The notes beneath the pieces are model-generated. The model was not told the DNA's origin and made no database searches. It worked only from the letters and a program-made list of their open reading frames with translations. 36,537 nucleotides of DNA, taken from assembly GCA_937989675.1 (NCBI GenBank), contig CALKRK010000007.1, forward strand, positions 1 through 36,537, read 5' to 3'. The position numbers were made by a program, and so were the translations under genes. Origin of the DNA: an uncultured Arenicella sp. (GTDB taxonomy: Bacteria > Pseudomonadota > Gammaproteobacteria > Arenicellales > Arenicellaceae). This document shows positions 1-8,067 of this stretch, in pieces (position 1 is the stretch's first letter; each line of letters begins with the position of its first letter).

Positions 1-291
1 CAGAGTGTTGCGCCCAGCCTTTTTGGGAAGTGAGCTAATCAGTTTGCTTAGCGCGCCTGAAACGTTAGTCTGCGGGCAAAACGAATCTGTCGTGGCATTA
101 AATAACTCAGCTAGGGCGCTCTTAAAGCGTTCAATTTCGTGCAGCCATTGCGGCCAAATATCATCTTGGCTGCTTTGCCAGTGGGCAAAAAAATGTTGTT
201 CGCAGTACGCATGTGTCGAGACCGGCATCTTACCGATCGAATGCGCCAGCAAGTAAACGTCGTTACTTTCGCTGAATAGTTCTTGGTGCAT
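1..291 (-). CDS. Class-V aminotransferase / kynureninase-like PLP enzyme (5' part only)
   Basis: This open frame is missing from the ORF track because it runs off the left edge. It starts at an ATG whose complement lies at 289-291, three bases after the stop of the PrnB-like gene, with an AAGG-like ribosome site inside that gene. The visible 97 residues begin MHQELFSESNDVYLLAHSIG and contain YLLAHSIGKMP, the N-terminal signature of kynureninase-like fold-type I PLP enzymes, followed by a Trp-rich helix (HWQSSQDDIWPQW). The catalytic lysine region is outside the window. Such enzymes cleave or transaminate amino acids such as kynurenine. Tight coupling to a haem dioxygenase-superfamily gene suggests a shared tryptophan- or indole-derived substrate. 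The exact substrate is unknown; the family call is fairly secure. Confidence 0.72.
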   Translation of the reverse strand, partial: MHQELFSESNDVYLLAHSIGKMPVSTHAYCEQHFFAHWQSSQDDIWPQWLHEIERFKSALAELFNATTDSFCPQTNVSGALSKLISSLPKKAGRNTL

Positions 292-294
292 TAT

Positions 295-1488
295 CTAGCC
301 TTTGTCGTGTAGGGCTTTGCGAAGTTTTTGAAAATCTTCGAAACGGCTTGGAATGCCAACTACATCAGCTGCGGAGCGTAAGTCACACAGTTTTTTCAAA
401 CCTCTTATCAGCACATCTAGTGGCGGGCCGCTGGCGGTCAGGTTTTCTTCGCCCTGCAAATGGTCGCGCTCAACCGGGTGTTCAATAAATCGGCTGATTA
501 ACATTTCATGATGTTGAATTGCGGTTTGTCCATGCAGTTCACATACTTCTAAGAAGGCTTGAGCGTTCTTTTCAAACCAACTTGCTTCTGAGTTACTTCG
601 CCTAGCATCAAGTGTGGACAAAAAGCTATCCAACAAGCTCTCGCGACGCATGCAATCGCGCAATACCAGCTGATCTTCTGGGCGCATAAAGAGAAATTTA
701 TCGACCAGCAGTTGTGAGTAGTAAGGGTCATCGGCACGGCACACGCCGAGCAGCAAATCGATGACATTGATACCAGCAAAATCACCGGCGTTGGCACCAC
801 GATATTCATGTAAGCCAACGCGGTGAGGTTTGTAGTAGGGGCGCACGCAGTAAAAGAAGCGGTCGACATCCAGTTCTGCGAATAACTTTTTGTTGTTGTC
901 GATGACTTCTTGCAAATCGCGTTTGGCGGCCAACAGTAAGTCGTAGGTAACTGGGTGCGAAACGCCCAGTGGTAATGTGTGCAAAAGTGCTTCAGACGCG
1001 CGAATAAAAGCGAACACACCGCGAGTGTTGTAGTCTAAAAAAAGTGCTTCGTCTTTTAATGAGGTGAATGTTTTATAGATGCCGTTAATAGCGCGATTAT
1101 GGGTTTCCAAATGAGCGGAAGCAAAACGCGGAATTACACCAAGTGACGCGCCGAGCTGCATTGCCAGAGCGGAAGCTTCAACCAACGGTGACTTTCGTTC
1201 GCGTGATGGTTCAGTTAAGTCATGGCGACGACACGCCGCCATAAAGAAGCCGACATTGCCAAGTAGATCAAAGCCGTTGTCAAAACCTTCGTCGGTGTTG
1301 CCTTCGCTTAGCAGGGTTTGTATGTGTTCGTTGCCTTGAACTAATAATTGTTGTTTGAGCGTATCACCGACTTTGTCTACTGTATTGCGATCTTTCTGTT
1401 TGAAATAAAGCTCTTCAAGCTCGGTGTTGATTTGCTTAAATTCGTTTCGAATCCAATGATCGAAATTCCTTGAGTTGCGAGTTTTCAT
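295..1488 (-). CDS. PrnB-family (DUF1864) haem protein, IDO/TDO superfamily
   Basis: This 397-residue protein carries the family signature VRPYYKPHRVGLHEYRGANA (about residues 215-234), continuing GDFAGINVIDLLLGVC. I recognise this block from the PrnB/DUF1864 family, whose founder rearranges 7-chlorotryptophan in pyrrolnitrin synthesis and shares a fold with indoleamine and tryptophan 2,3-dioxygenases. It is cytoplasmic, with no signal peptide, and the length is normal for the family. It is the first gene of a minus-strand pair with the kynureninase-like enzyme, its stop lying three bases before the next start. No chlorinase genes are visible, so pyrrolnitrin synthesis is not implied. A catabolic role on tryptophan or a related indole is inference. 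The ATG start has no clear ribosome-binding site. Confidence 0.8.
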   Translation of the reverse strand: MKTRNSRNFDHWIRNEFKQINTELEELYFKQKDRNTVDKVGDTLKQQLLVQGNEHIQTLLSEGNTDEGFDNGFDLLGNVGFFMAACRRHDLTEPSRERKSPLVEASALAMQLGASLGVIPRFASAHLETHNRAINGIYKTFTSLKDEALFLDYNTRGVFAFIRASEALLHTLPLGVSHPVTYDLLLAAKRDLQEVIDNNKKLFAELDVDRFFYCVRPYYKPHRVGLHEYRGANAGDFAGINVIDLLLGVCRADDPYYSQLLVDKFLFMRPEDQLVLRDCMRRESLLDSFLSTLDARRSNSEASWFEKNAQAFLEVCELHGQTAIQHHEMLISRFIEHPVERDHLQGEENLTASGPPLDVLIRGLKKLCDLRSAADVVGIPSRFEDFQKLRKALHDKG

Positions 1489-1716
1489 GGTGATGTTTCG
1501 TGGGCAGTTATGAGCATGATAGCAGGCATGCCAATCATCTTGCCATGTTAGTGCCCGAATCTAACTCAAGCGCTGCGCGCAGCTTATCTGGCCGCATAAA
1601 CTACGATAAATTTGTCATGCACCTTTGTTTGATGTGGGTCACTTGCGACAAGTCATGAGTCGGCGTATTTTTGGAGTCTCGAATAAAGGTGCACGCCACA
1701 CTAGGAGGAAGTGTTT

Positions 1717-2211
1717 ATGCGAATCTCTCTTGTAATCTTAATGTTTTCATATTGCTGTATAACATGGGCGCAAACCCCTCAGGCTGGTTGCGTGACCGAG
1801 GAGCACCGCCAATTTGATTTTTGGCTTGGTACTTGGGGTGTCACTACGCCTGATGGAAAAGCGGCTGGGGTAAATGTGATTCAGAATATTCAAAATGGCT
1901 GTGTGCTTCAGGAAAACTGGACTAGCGCCGCCGGTAATTTTACCGGTACCAGTTTCAACTTTTATAATTCGACCCTTAAGCGCTGGGAGCAGTTGTGGCT
2001 GGATAATCAAGGTGGCTCGCTAAAGCTTTTTGGTAATCGAAAGGGAGATCAGATGATTTTGGCTTCTGAACCAGCGCCTGAGACTGGCGTCATTCAACGA
2101 ATTACTTGGACAATGAATGAGGATAGGTCTGTACGTCAGCTTTGGGAACGTGTCAATGGAGAGGAGGTTAACATCGTCTTTGATGGCTTATATAAACCCA
2201 CAGAGGAGTGA
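1717..2211 (+). CDS. Secreted protein of unknown function (DUF1579-like)
   Basis: The protein has about 165 residues and begins MRISLVILMFSYCCITWAQ, a clear Sec signal peptide with likely cleavage after the alanine. The mature part opens with a Cys and the motif HRQFDFWLGTWGV, which is typical of small beta-rich secreted or DUF1579-like proteins. It has two further cysteines and many Trp and Phe residues. The ORF track starts at GTG 1711, but AGGAGGAA at 1703-1710 abuts that codon and is properly spaced (6 nt) for the ATG at 1717, so I chose 1717. It stands alone on the plus strand, divergent from the PrnB-like gene. Its biochemical role is unknown. Confidence 0.7.
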   Translation: MRISLVILMFSYCCITWAQTPQAGCVTEEHRQFDFWLGTWGVTTPDGKAAGVNVIQNIQNGCVLQENWTSAAGNFTGTSFNFYNSTLKRWEQLWLDNQGGSLKLFGNRKGDQMILASEPAPETGVIQRITWTMNEDRSVRQLWERVNGEEVNIVFDGLYKPTEE

Positions 2212-2244
2212 TGCGATCAGGCAATTGATGTGCCTATGAGGCTT

Positions 2245-2267
2245 GAAATGTTATAAGGTAACAACTA
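2245..2267 (+). promoter_or_regulatory. Candidate Zur operator
   Basis: The sequence GAAATGTTATA-A-GGTAACAACTA has a left half identical to the gammaproteobacterial Zur consensus half-site GAAATGTTATA, and a right half keeping the TAACA core, so TGTTA and TAACA form a 5-bp inverted repeat around 5 bases. It lies 10 bases before the start of the small Cys/His protein. A possible sigma-70 promoter is TTGATG (2225-2230) with TGTTAT (2249-2254) at 18-bp spacing, so a bound repressor would cover the -10 element. The gene content downstream (ZnuD-like receptor) is what Zur normally controls. Confidence 0.68.
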
Positions 2268-2277
2268 GTATGGCGAG

Positions 2278-2577
2278 ATGTTGCCGATACTAAAGTCATC
2301 CAAACACCTGCGCGTGCGCGTAATAAGCCCAATGCTTATGTTGTTGGTCATTGTCTTTGCACAATCGGCGATTGCTTCGCATGATATTGGCCATTTCGGG
2401 CATGAAAAAACGGAATTTTGTGATGTTTGCATGCATGCTGAAAAAGCCGACGTTTCATTGGCCACCTCGCAGCTTCAGCCAGTGTCATTCGATGCAGGGC
2501 AGATTCAGTGCTCGAGTACACCCAGGGTTACAAATTCAATTGTATTAAGCGCTCGATCACGTGCGCCTCCATATTAA
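2278..2577 (+). CDS. Small exported Cys/His-rich protein (DUF2946-like), metal-uptake linked
   Basis: This 99-residue protein has an N-terminal hydrophobic segment (SPMLMLLVIVFAQSAIA, about residues 18-34) that is a signal peptide or anchor. The mature part starts SHDIGHFGHEKTEFCDVCMH, rich in His plus a CxxC pair, and so a likely metal-binding head. The end ARSRAPPY resembles the SRAPP tails of DUF2946-type proteins, which commonly sit beside TonB receptors for zinc or copper. No ordinary ribosome site precedes the ATG; GGCGAG touches it. The candidate Zur operator is directly upstream and the receptor gene follows after 106 bases, so I read these as one zinc-responsive unit. Binding of zinc is inferred. 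Confidence 0.68.
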   Translation: MLPILKSSKHLRVRVISPMLMLLVIVFAQSAIASHDIGHFGHEKTEFCDVCMHAEKADVSLATSQLQPVSFDAGQIQCSSTPRVTNSIVLSARSRAPPY

Positions 2578-2645
2578 CTAATTTCAGTTGTTTCTATAGA
2601 TAACCGGCTTTATTTAGTAAGTTCGGTTTTGTGTCGATTAAATTT

Positions 2646-2659
2646 GGTCCGCGTGGACC
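2646..2659 (+). other. Short G+C hairpin before the receptor gene
   Basis: GGTCC-GCGT-GGACC forms a perfect 5-bp stem with a 4-base loop, extendable by a T-A-rich neighbour on each side, 24 bases before the receptor ATG. It lacks a T-run and so is not a normal terminator. It could affect translation or mRNA stability between the two metal genes; this is speculative. Confidence 0.35.
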
Positions 2660-2683
2660 GAATAGCTTGAAAATTAGTTCCCT

Positions 2684-4753
2684 ATGAAAATAAAAATATT
2701 GGCGGCGGCCAGTTTAAGTTTACTCCCGTTAGTTGGAGCCGCAGAAGATCTCGAAGAAATTATTGTGAAAGCCCACCCTTTATCAGATAAAGGGCTTGCG
2801 CAAGATGTGCGCGTGCTTACTGGCGATGAGTTAGCCAGTGAACTACAGTCATCTTTGGGTGAGACCGTTGCGGGTCAGCCGGGTGTGCGATCAGCGAGTT
2901 TCGGTGGCGCCGTTGGCCGCCCTGTTATTCATGGTTTAGGAGGCGCTCGGGTTAAAACCACTGAGGACCGAATCGACAGTTTAGACGCGTCGGTAACAAG
3001 TACAGATCATGCCGTAACGGTCGAGCCCTTTGTTGCAAATCAAATTACCGTGTTGAAGGGAGCCAGTACTTTGTTGTATGGGTCTGGTGCGATTGGCGGT
3101 GTTGTTGATACTGAGACTGGCCGAATACCTACTGAGCTACCCGATGAGCCGGTTTCTGGCCGCGTGGAGCTTAGGCTTGCCGACAATGGCGATGCCAAAA
3201 CTGGTGCTGTAAGGCTGGACGGGGCCGCGGGTGATGCCCTTGCTTGGCACCTTGATGCATTTAGCAAAGAGGCCGATGATTATGAAATTCCTGGGGAAGT
3301 TGAATCGGCGGCTTTGCGAGCCTCGGAAGGCGAAGAGCACGACGAGGAAGAAGAAGGAGAATTCGGTTTGCTCGAAGGCAGCCGTTATGATATTTCCGGT
3401 GGCGCTGTTGGCTTAAGCTGGGTGCAAGATGGTGGCTTTATCGGATTTTCAGTAAGTACTTTGGACGCTGATTATGGATTGATTGGTGGGCATGGCCACG
3501 AAGAAGAGGAAGGCCATGATGAGGAAGAAGAGCACGGTGAAGAGGAGGAGCATGACGAAGAGCTCGAGGAAGAAGGCGTTGGCATGATTGGTCTCGAGCA
3601 AACGCGTTTTGATATCGAAGCGGGGTTGAATAACCCATTTGCTGGTGTCAAAACATTGAATTTCCGCTTGGGTGTTAATGATTATGAGCACACTGAGTTT
3701 GAAGGTAATGGAGAAGTAGGAACAGTCTTTGATAATCAAGCTTGGGAAGGGCGACTGGAGTTGTCGCATGAAGAGTTAATCGGTTTTGACGGGACATTTG
3801 GGCTTCAGCTTAGCAATCGCGAGTTCAGCGCTTTGGGTGAAGAAGCGTTTGTACCGCCGGTAGAGACAGACCTGACGAGTGCTTTCTGGGTAGGAGAGCG
3901 TGATTTGGCTGGCGTGTCGCTGGAGACCGGTGTGCGCTTTGAAGAGGTTAAGCATCGGCCCTCCGTTGCGGGGCTCCCTGAACGAGATTTTTCAACAGGC
4001 AGTGCGTCAATTGGTGTTGTCGTGCCTCAGAATGACACCATTCGATGGTCAGCGTTGTTAGACTACTCCGAGCGCGCGCCGAGCATCGAAGAGCTTTATT
4101 CCAATGGCCCCCATCTAGCGACTCAGAGTTTTGAGATCGGCGATACTGAACTAGATAAAGAGTCTGGGCTAGGGCTTACCTTAACTTGGGTTTACGAATC
4201 AGATGGTTTCGATGCGCGTGCGTCTCTCTACCACACGCGCTTCGATGACTTCATCTTTGAAGTGGCTAGTGGTGAAGAAGAAGATGAACTGCCAGTGTTT
4301 GTTTATCAGCAACGTGATGCCGATTTTACTGGAATAGATATAGAGCTTGGACTGCATTTAGCTGAAATGGCTGGTGGTGATTTAGATCTAAAATTGATGG
4401 GTGATTGGGTCAAAGCTGAAGTCAGTAATCCTAATCAGTATCTGCCAAGGATACCCGCCACCCGCGTTACAGCAGGCTTAGACTGGCAGAACTCAGTTTG
4501 GAGAACCACGCTAAAGTTCACCCATGTTTTCGAGCAAGATGAGTTTGCTCAGTTTGAATTGCCTACAGAATCCTATAATGATGTGAGTTTCCGAGTTGCC
4601 CGAGAATTTGATCTTGGTGAAAATGCATTGTCTGTATTTTTCAGTGGTCGTAATATCACCGACGAAGAGCAGCGCCAGCATACCTCATTCTTGAAGGATG
4701 TTGCGCCCGCGCCAGGCCGTCGTCTAGAGTTGGGAGTCAGGTTAAACTTCTAA
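2684..4753 (+). CDS. TonB-dependent receptor, ZnuD-like (zinc or other divalent metal)
   Basis: The receptor has 689 residues: signal peptide MKIKILAAASLSLLPLVGAA, then a plug domain (VLTGDELASELQSSLGETVA ... ITVLKGASTLLYGSGAIGGV, about 45-150) and a 22-strand-type barrel ending in the terminal Phe of LELGVRLNF. Extracellular loops carry unusually dense acidic/His stretches, at about 217-228 and especially about 268-300 (GHGHEEEEGHDEEEEHG...). ZnuD of Neisseria and relatives use His/acid-rich loops to capture zinc, so zinc is the best substrate guess; copper is possible. The gene follows the small Cys/His protein and the Zur-like site. No canonical ribosome site precedes the ATG. A strong hairpin lies just after the stop. 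Confidence 0.85.
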   Translation: MKIKILAAASLSLLPLVGAAEDLEEIIVKAHPLSDKGLAQDVRVLTGDELASELQSSLGETVAGQPGVRSASFGGAVGRPVIHGLGGARVKTTEDRIDSLDASVTSTDHAVTVEPFVANQITVLKGASTLLYGSGAIGGVVDTETGRIPTELPDEPVSGRVELRLADNGDAKTGAVRLDGAAGDALAWHLDAFSKEADDYEIPGEVESAALRASEGEEHDEEEEGEFGLLEGSRYDISGGAVGLSWVQDGGFIGFSVSTLDADYGLIGGHGHEEEEGHDEEEEHGEEEEHDEELEEEGVGMIGLEQTRFDIEAGLNNPFAGVKTLNFRLGVNDYEHTEFEGNGEVGTVFDNQAWEGRLELSHEELIGFDGTFGLQLSNREFSALGEEAFVPPVETDLTSAFWVGERDLAGVSLETGVRFEEVKHRPSVAGLPERDFSTGSASIGVVVPQNDTIRWSALLDYSERAPSIEELYSNGPHLATQSFEIGDTELDKESGLGLTLTWVYESDGFDARASLYHTRFDDFIFEVASGEEEDELPVFVYQQRDADFTGIDIELGLHLAEMAGGDLDLKLMGDWVKAEVSNPNQYLPRIPATRVTAGLDWQNSVWRTTLKFTHVFEQDEFAQFELPTESYNDVSFRVAREFDLGENALSVFFSGRNITDEEQRQHTSFLKDVAPAPGRRLELGVRLNF

Positions 4754-4763
4754 CTTGCATTGC

Positions 4764-4794
4764 CGCCAAGCTGGCGTCGACGACCAGCTTGGCG
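4764..4794 (+). terminator. Strong hairpin after the ZnuD-like gene, probable terminator
   Basis: CGCCAAGCTGG and CCAGCTTGGCG form a perfect 11-bp stem around a 9-base loop containing GTCGAC, 11 bases after the receptor stop. The T-run expected of an intrinsic terminator is absent, so it may instead be an mRNA-stabilising or bidirectional element. Confidence 0.55.
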
Positions 4795-4831
4795 CATAAT
4801 CTGAACCTTTGTAAAAGGCTCGGATAAGATC

Positions 4832-5578
4832 TTGAAAATTGGCTATAGACTAGTAATCACCTTGGTGTTTGTTGCATTCGTACTGCCTTATTTGGTGATG
4901 AATGTATTTGGCGGTAAGCAAAGCATCGATGCAAGAAAACAATTGCAAGAGTACGATCAGTTTGTTGCTGAGTACGATAACAATTTAGACGAGCATGCTG
5001 AGAACCTGTATGCGACTGTCGACAACATAGGTATCCGTGACCCCAATTTCAAAAAGTGCCTTAAGAAAAGTTTGGCTGATTTCGCGCGAATACCTGCGAG
5101 TAGCACCGGGCATTTGCGTTCGGTCACTGAGCTACCGAGAATTCGTTGCTATTCTATGGGTATTACTGACTTAAAAGGGATTGAGAAATTAACTGTGTTG
5201 AGCAGCGCAGAGTTGAACGGTAATGACATTAGTAGTTTGCTGCCCTTGACCTATCATCCTTCGCTTAAGAGTATTTCGTTGGAGGGGAGTAGTCAGCTGC
5301 AAAATCTGGAAGTGTTGTTAGATATTAAGAGCCTTGAAAAGGTTCGATTTCCAAATTTAACAGACAGCTACTGCTATGAGGCCATCCGTGTTCATGAAAA
5401 GTTACGCGCACGAAACAGCGCAGAGCGTCGGCCAACTAATGCAAAGAATATTCGTTGCCGCGGCAAGTATGACAACAATATTGGGCGCCTTATTAAGCGT
5501 AAGCAGCGAGGAGAAAAGCTCAGCTATGATGAAAAGCAACAGTTAAAAGATTACGAAGTAAACAAAAGTAGAAGTTAA
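4832..5578 (+). CDS. Membrane-anchored leucine-rich-repeat-like protein
   Basis: This 248-residue protein has an N-terminal transmembrane anchor (LVITLVFVAFVLPYLVMNVF, about 7-27), then a charged helical region. A section of about 100 residues with LRR-like spacing follows (ITDLKGIEKLTVLSSAELNG, NDISSLLPLTYHPSLKSISL, LQNLEVLLDIKSLEKVRF). The C-terminal tail is very basic (RLIKRKQRGEKLSYDEKQQL). The frame opens with TTG at 4832; the next Met lies inside the anchor, so TTG is the likely start although the ribosome site is weak. Most of the protein would face the periplasm. I do not recognise a named family, and the function is unknown. It stands alone after the receptor hairpin. Confidence 0.62.
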   Translation: MKIGYRLVITLVFVAFVLPYLVMNVFGGKQSIDARKQLQEYDQFVAEYDNNLDEHAENLYATVDNIGIRDPNFKKCLKKSLADFARIPASSTGHLRSVTELPRIRCYSMGITDLKGIEKLTVLSSAELNGNDISSLLPLTYHPSLKSISLEGSSQLQNLEVLLDIKSLEKVRFPNLTDSYCYEAIRVHEKLRARNSAERRPTNAKNIRCRGKYDNNIGRLIKRKQRGEKLSYDEKQQLKDYEVNKSRS

Positions 5579-5836
5579 TGCAGCTGGTTTTGCTTATATG
5601 AGAAGCTATTTAGTGCTTGTGTTCGCTAAATAAGATCAGGTTAGTGTCGCGGCAATGTCGGCGTAACCTTCGAGTTGATAATCGTTATTTACATACAGAG
5701 TTGCTATCGAGGCTTTTTATATTAGTTTTGTTAGTAAATATTTCAGACGTTTGAGGCTAAACCCTAAGCCAATATTAGTTGTTTTACTTTTTGTTGCGAC
5801 TCGGTATGCTTTGACAAATTCAATTACGCGAGGGCT

Positions 5837-8035
5837 ATGATGATGCAACTTTTTAAACGACAGATTTCGATGTTAGGTGCTCTAACACTGGCCTTCACTC
5901 TTACAGCCTGCACGACCACTCAAAACGACCCGAACACACCAGATACGATGAGCCTCAAAGTAGATCGACTAAAACAACTCAGTATTACTGCCCCGGTTGC
6001 GGACAAAAAACCTTACCAAGCTCAGTACCATGGGCAAACTTTGTCTGATCCTTATCATTGGTTGAAAGACCAAGGTTACCCAGAGGTAAATGACGAGCCA
6101 GTTTTGGATTATCTGAAAGCTGAAAACGCTTACTATCATAAGTTTTTGGAGCCTAATCAGGCGTTGGCCGATAAAATTTTCGAAGAGTTTAAAGGCCGTA
6201 CAGATGAAGAGGAAACGTCGGTGCCGTATACCGAAAATGGGTATGAGTATCGTTGGTATTACCGGCCTGGTGAAGAGTATCGAACGCGAAGCCGTAAGAA
6301 TCTCACTACCGGTGCTGAAGAAATTTTCCTTGACGAAACCGCGCTGGCAAAAGGGCATGATTACTTTGTGTTAGGTGATTGGGAGATCAGCCCAGATAAC
6401 CGCTTTTTAGCGTATTCGTTTGATACAGCCGGTGATGAGCGCTACCAGGTTAAGGTAAAAGACCTAGAAACCGGCGAATATCTCGATGATGTGCTAGAGG
6501 ACGTGCAAGGCGAAGTTGTGTTCTCATCTGATGGCTCATCGCTTGTGTATGCTTTGCTGGAAAAAGGTAAATGGTTAGCCAAAAACATCAAGGCCCATAA
6601 GTTGGGCAGCAAGCAAAGTGATGACGAAACCATCTACTATGAAGAAGACGATGGTTTTTTCATCGGTTTTGGTATGACCAGTAGTCGCGATCATTTGCTA
6701 ATTGTCTCAAGTCAGGGAGAGGTGCAAGAGAGCTATGTTATGCCTGCTGACCTGTCTGCAAAACCGGTGATGATGGTGTCACGTGACCAGGGCTTTCAGC
6801 AGTCGATTGATCACGCTCACGGTGAGTTTTATATATTGGCAAACGATACGCACAAGAACTTTCGTTTGGCTAAGGTCGATGATAAAGATCCAGGTTACAA
6901 GAATTGGCAAACGCTTCAGGCTGGCAGTGATGACGTTTACTGGTTAGGTCTGCAAACATTTGATGGCTTTATCGCACTTAAGTCTCGTGATCGTGGAACG
7001 GAAAAAATTTTAGTACGAGATTACGATGGTAAAACCGATGCTGTGGCCTTTCCTGAGGATGTGTTTACCGCTTCTATCGGTATCAACCCTGAATTTAAAC
7101 AGACACATTTACGTATCAACTACGAATCGATGATCACACCTGAAACGGTATTCGATTTTGATTTGTCGACCAAAGCCTTAAGCACCCGTAAGGTCCAAAA
7201 AATTCCATCGGGCTACGATAAATCTCAATATGAAACGGAGCGCGTGTTTGTAACCGCTCGTGATGGCGCTCAGGTGCCAGTATCAATTGTTTATAAAAAG
7301 GGCTATAAGAAGGATGGATCTCATCCAATGTGGCTCTATGGTTACGGAGCCTACGCTGCGACCATAACGCCAAGTTTTTCCACGACTCGATTAAGTGCCT
7401 TAGACCGTGGGTTCGCGTTTGCGATTGCGCATGTGCGGGGCGGATCTATGATGAGTTATCAGTGGTATCTTGATGGCAAATTGAAGAAGCGTAAAAACAC
7501 TTTTAACGATTTTGTGGATGTGGCCAGGCACCTAGTTGAAGAGAAATACGTTGCCGCTGGAAATATTTCTGCTTCTGGGCGCAGCGCGGGCGGTGAGCTA
7601 ATGGGCGCTGTTACCATTCAGGCGCCTGAGCTATGGCGCTCGGTTAATTTGGGTGTGCCGTTTGTTGACGTGCTCAATACAATGTTGGATGCCTCCTTGC
7701 CGCTAACACCGCCAGAATGGAAGGAGTGGGGTAACCCAATTGAGAGTGCCGATGATTATGACCTTATCAAGAGCTACTCGCCCTATGACAATATTGAAAA
7801 GCGTGAGTACCCGCCTATGTTTGTCAGCGGTGGCCTGAACGACCCTCGTGTTACCTATTGGGAACCGGCAAAATGGACCGCTCGTATGCGGGAAATGAAA
7901 ACCGACGACAACTTGTTAGTGATGCGTATTAATATGGGGGCGGGTCATTTTGCTAACAGTGGTCGATACGGGCGTCTAAAAGATTACGCTGAAGAATACG
8001 CTTTTATGTTTTTGGCCCACGGTATTAACGAATAA
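5837..8035 (+). CDS. Oligopeptidase B-like S9 serine peptidase, lipoprotein
   Basis: The protein has 732 residues. The N-terminus MMMQLFKRQISMLGALTLAFTLTAC ends in a lipobox (LTAC), so the enzyme is predicted to be a lipoprotein exported from the cytoplasm. Residues about 50-430 form the beta-propeller and about 430-730 the alpha/beta hydrolase domain. The likely triad is Ser583 (GRSAGG), Asp669 (GGLNDPRV) and His704 (GAGHFANSGRYG). YWEPAKWTARMRE, VPFVDVLNTMLD and KSYSPYDNI are hallmark oligopeptidase B (PtrB) segments; these enzymes cleave short peptides after basic residues. Classic PtrB is cytoplasmic and has GGSAGG, so the Arg before the nucleophile and the lipobox are distinctive. GAGGG lies before the tandem ATGs. 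Confidence 0.88.
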   Translation: MMMQLFKRQISMLGALTLAFTLTACTTTQNDPNTPDTMSLKVDRLKQLSITAPVADKKPYQAQYHGQTLSDPYHWLKDQGYPEVNDEPVLDYLKAENAYYHKFLEPNQALADKIFEEFKGRTDEEETSVPYTENGYEYRWYYRPGEEYRTRSRKNLTTGAEEIFLDETALAKGHDYFVLGDWEISPDNRFLAYSFDTAGDERYQVKVKDLETGEYLDDVLEDVQGEVVFSSDGSSLVYALLEKGKWLAKNIKAHKLGSKQSDDETIYYEEDDGFFIGFGMTSSRDHLLIVSSQGEVQESYVMPADLSAKPVMMVSRDQGFQQSIDHAHGEFYILANDTHKNFRLAKVDDKDPGYKNWQTLQAGSDDVYWLGLQTFDGFIALKSRDRGTEKILVRDYDGKTDAVAFPEDVFTASIGINPEFKQTHLRINYESMITPETVFDFDLSTKALSTRKVQKIPSGYDKSQYETERVFVTARDGAQVPVSIVYKKGYKKDGSHPMWLYGYGAYAATITPSFSTTRLSALDRGFAFAIAHVRGGSMMSYQWYLDGKLKKRKNTFNDFVDVARHLVEEKYVAAGNISASGRSAGGELMGAVTIQAPELWRSVNLGVPFVDVLNTMLDASLPLTPPEWKEWGNPIESADDYDLIKSYSPYDNIEKREYPPMFVSGGLNDPRVTYWEPAKWTARMREMKTDDNLLVMRINMGAGHFANSGRYGRLKDYAEEYAFMFLAHGINE

Positions 8036-8067
8036 ACCGATACGGTTAACAAACCCAAATCAGTCAG

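Noticed and set aside
5-256. 83-codon plus-strand ORF at the left edge
   Set aside because: It is antisense to the kynureninase-like frame, which has recognisable family motifs.
549-1019. 156-codon minus-strand ORF
   Set aside because: It is a shadow in another frame of the PrnB-family gene, with Cys/Thr-rich random-looking sequence.
1572-1583. Perfect 12-bp palindrome GCTGCGCGCAGC upstream of the PrnB-like gene
   Set aside because: It is short and G+C-only, matches no operator I know, and has no T-run.
3438-3769. Minus-strand ORFs antisense to the receptor's acidic loop
   Set aside because: They arise from the GAA/GAG repeats read in reverse (Leu/Phe/Ser-rich) and have no start context.
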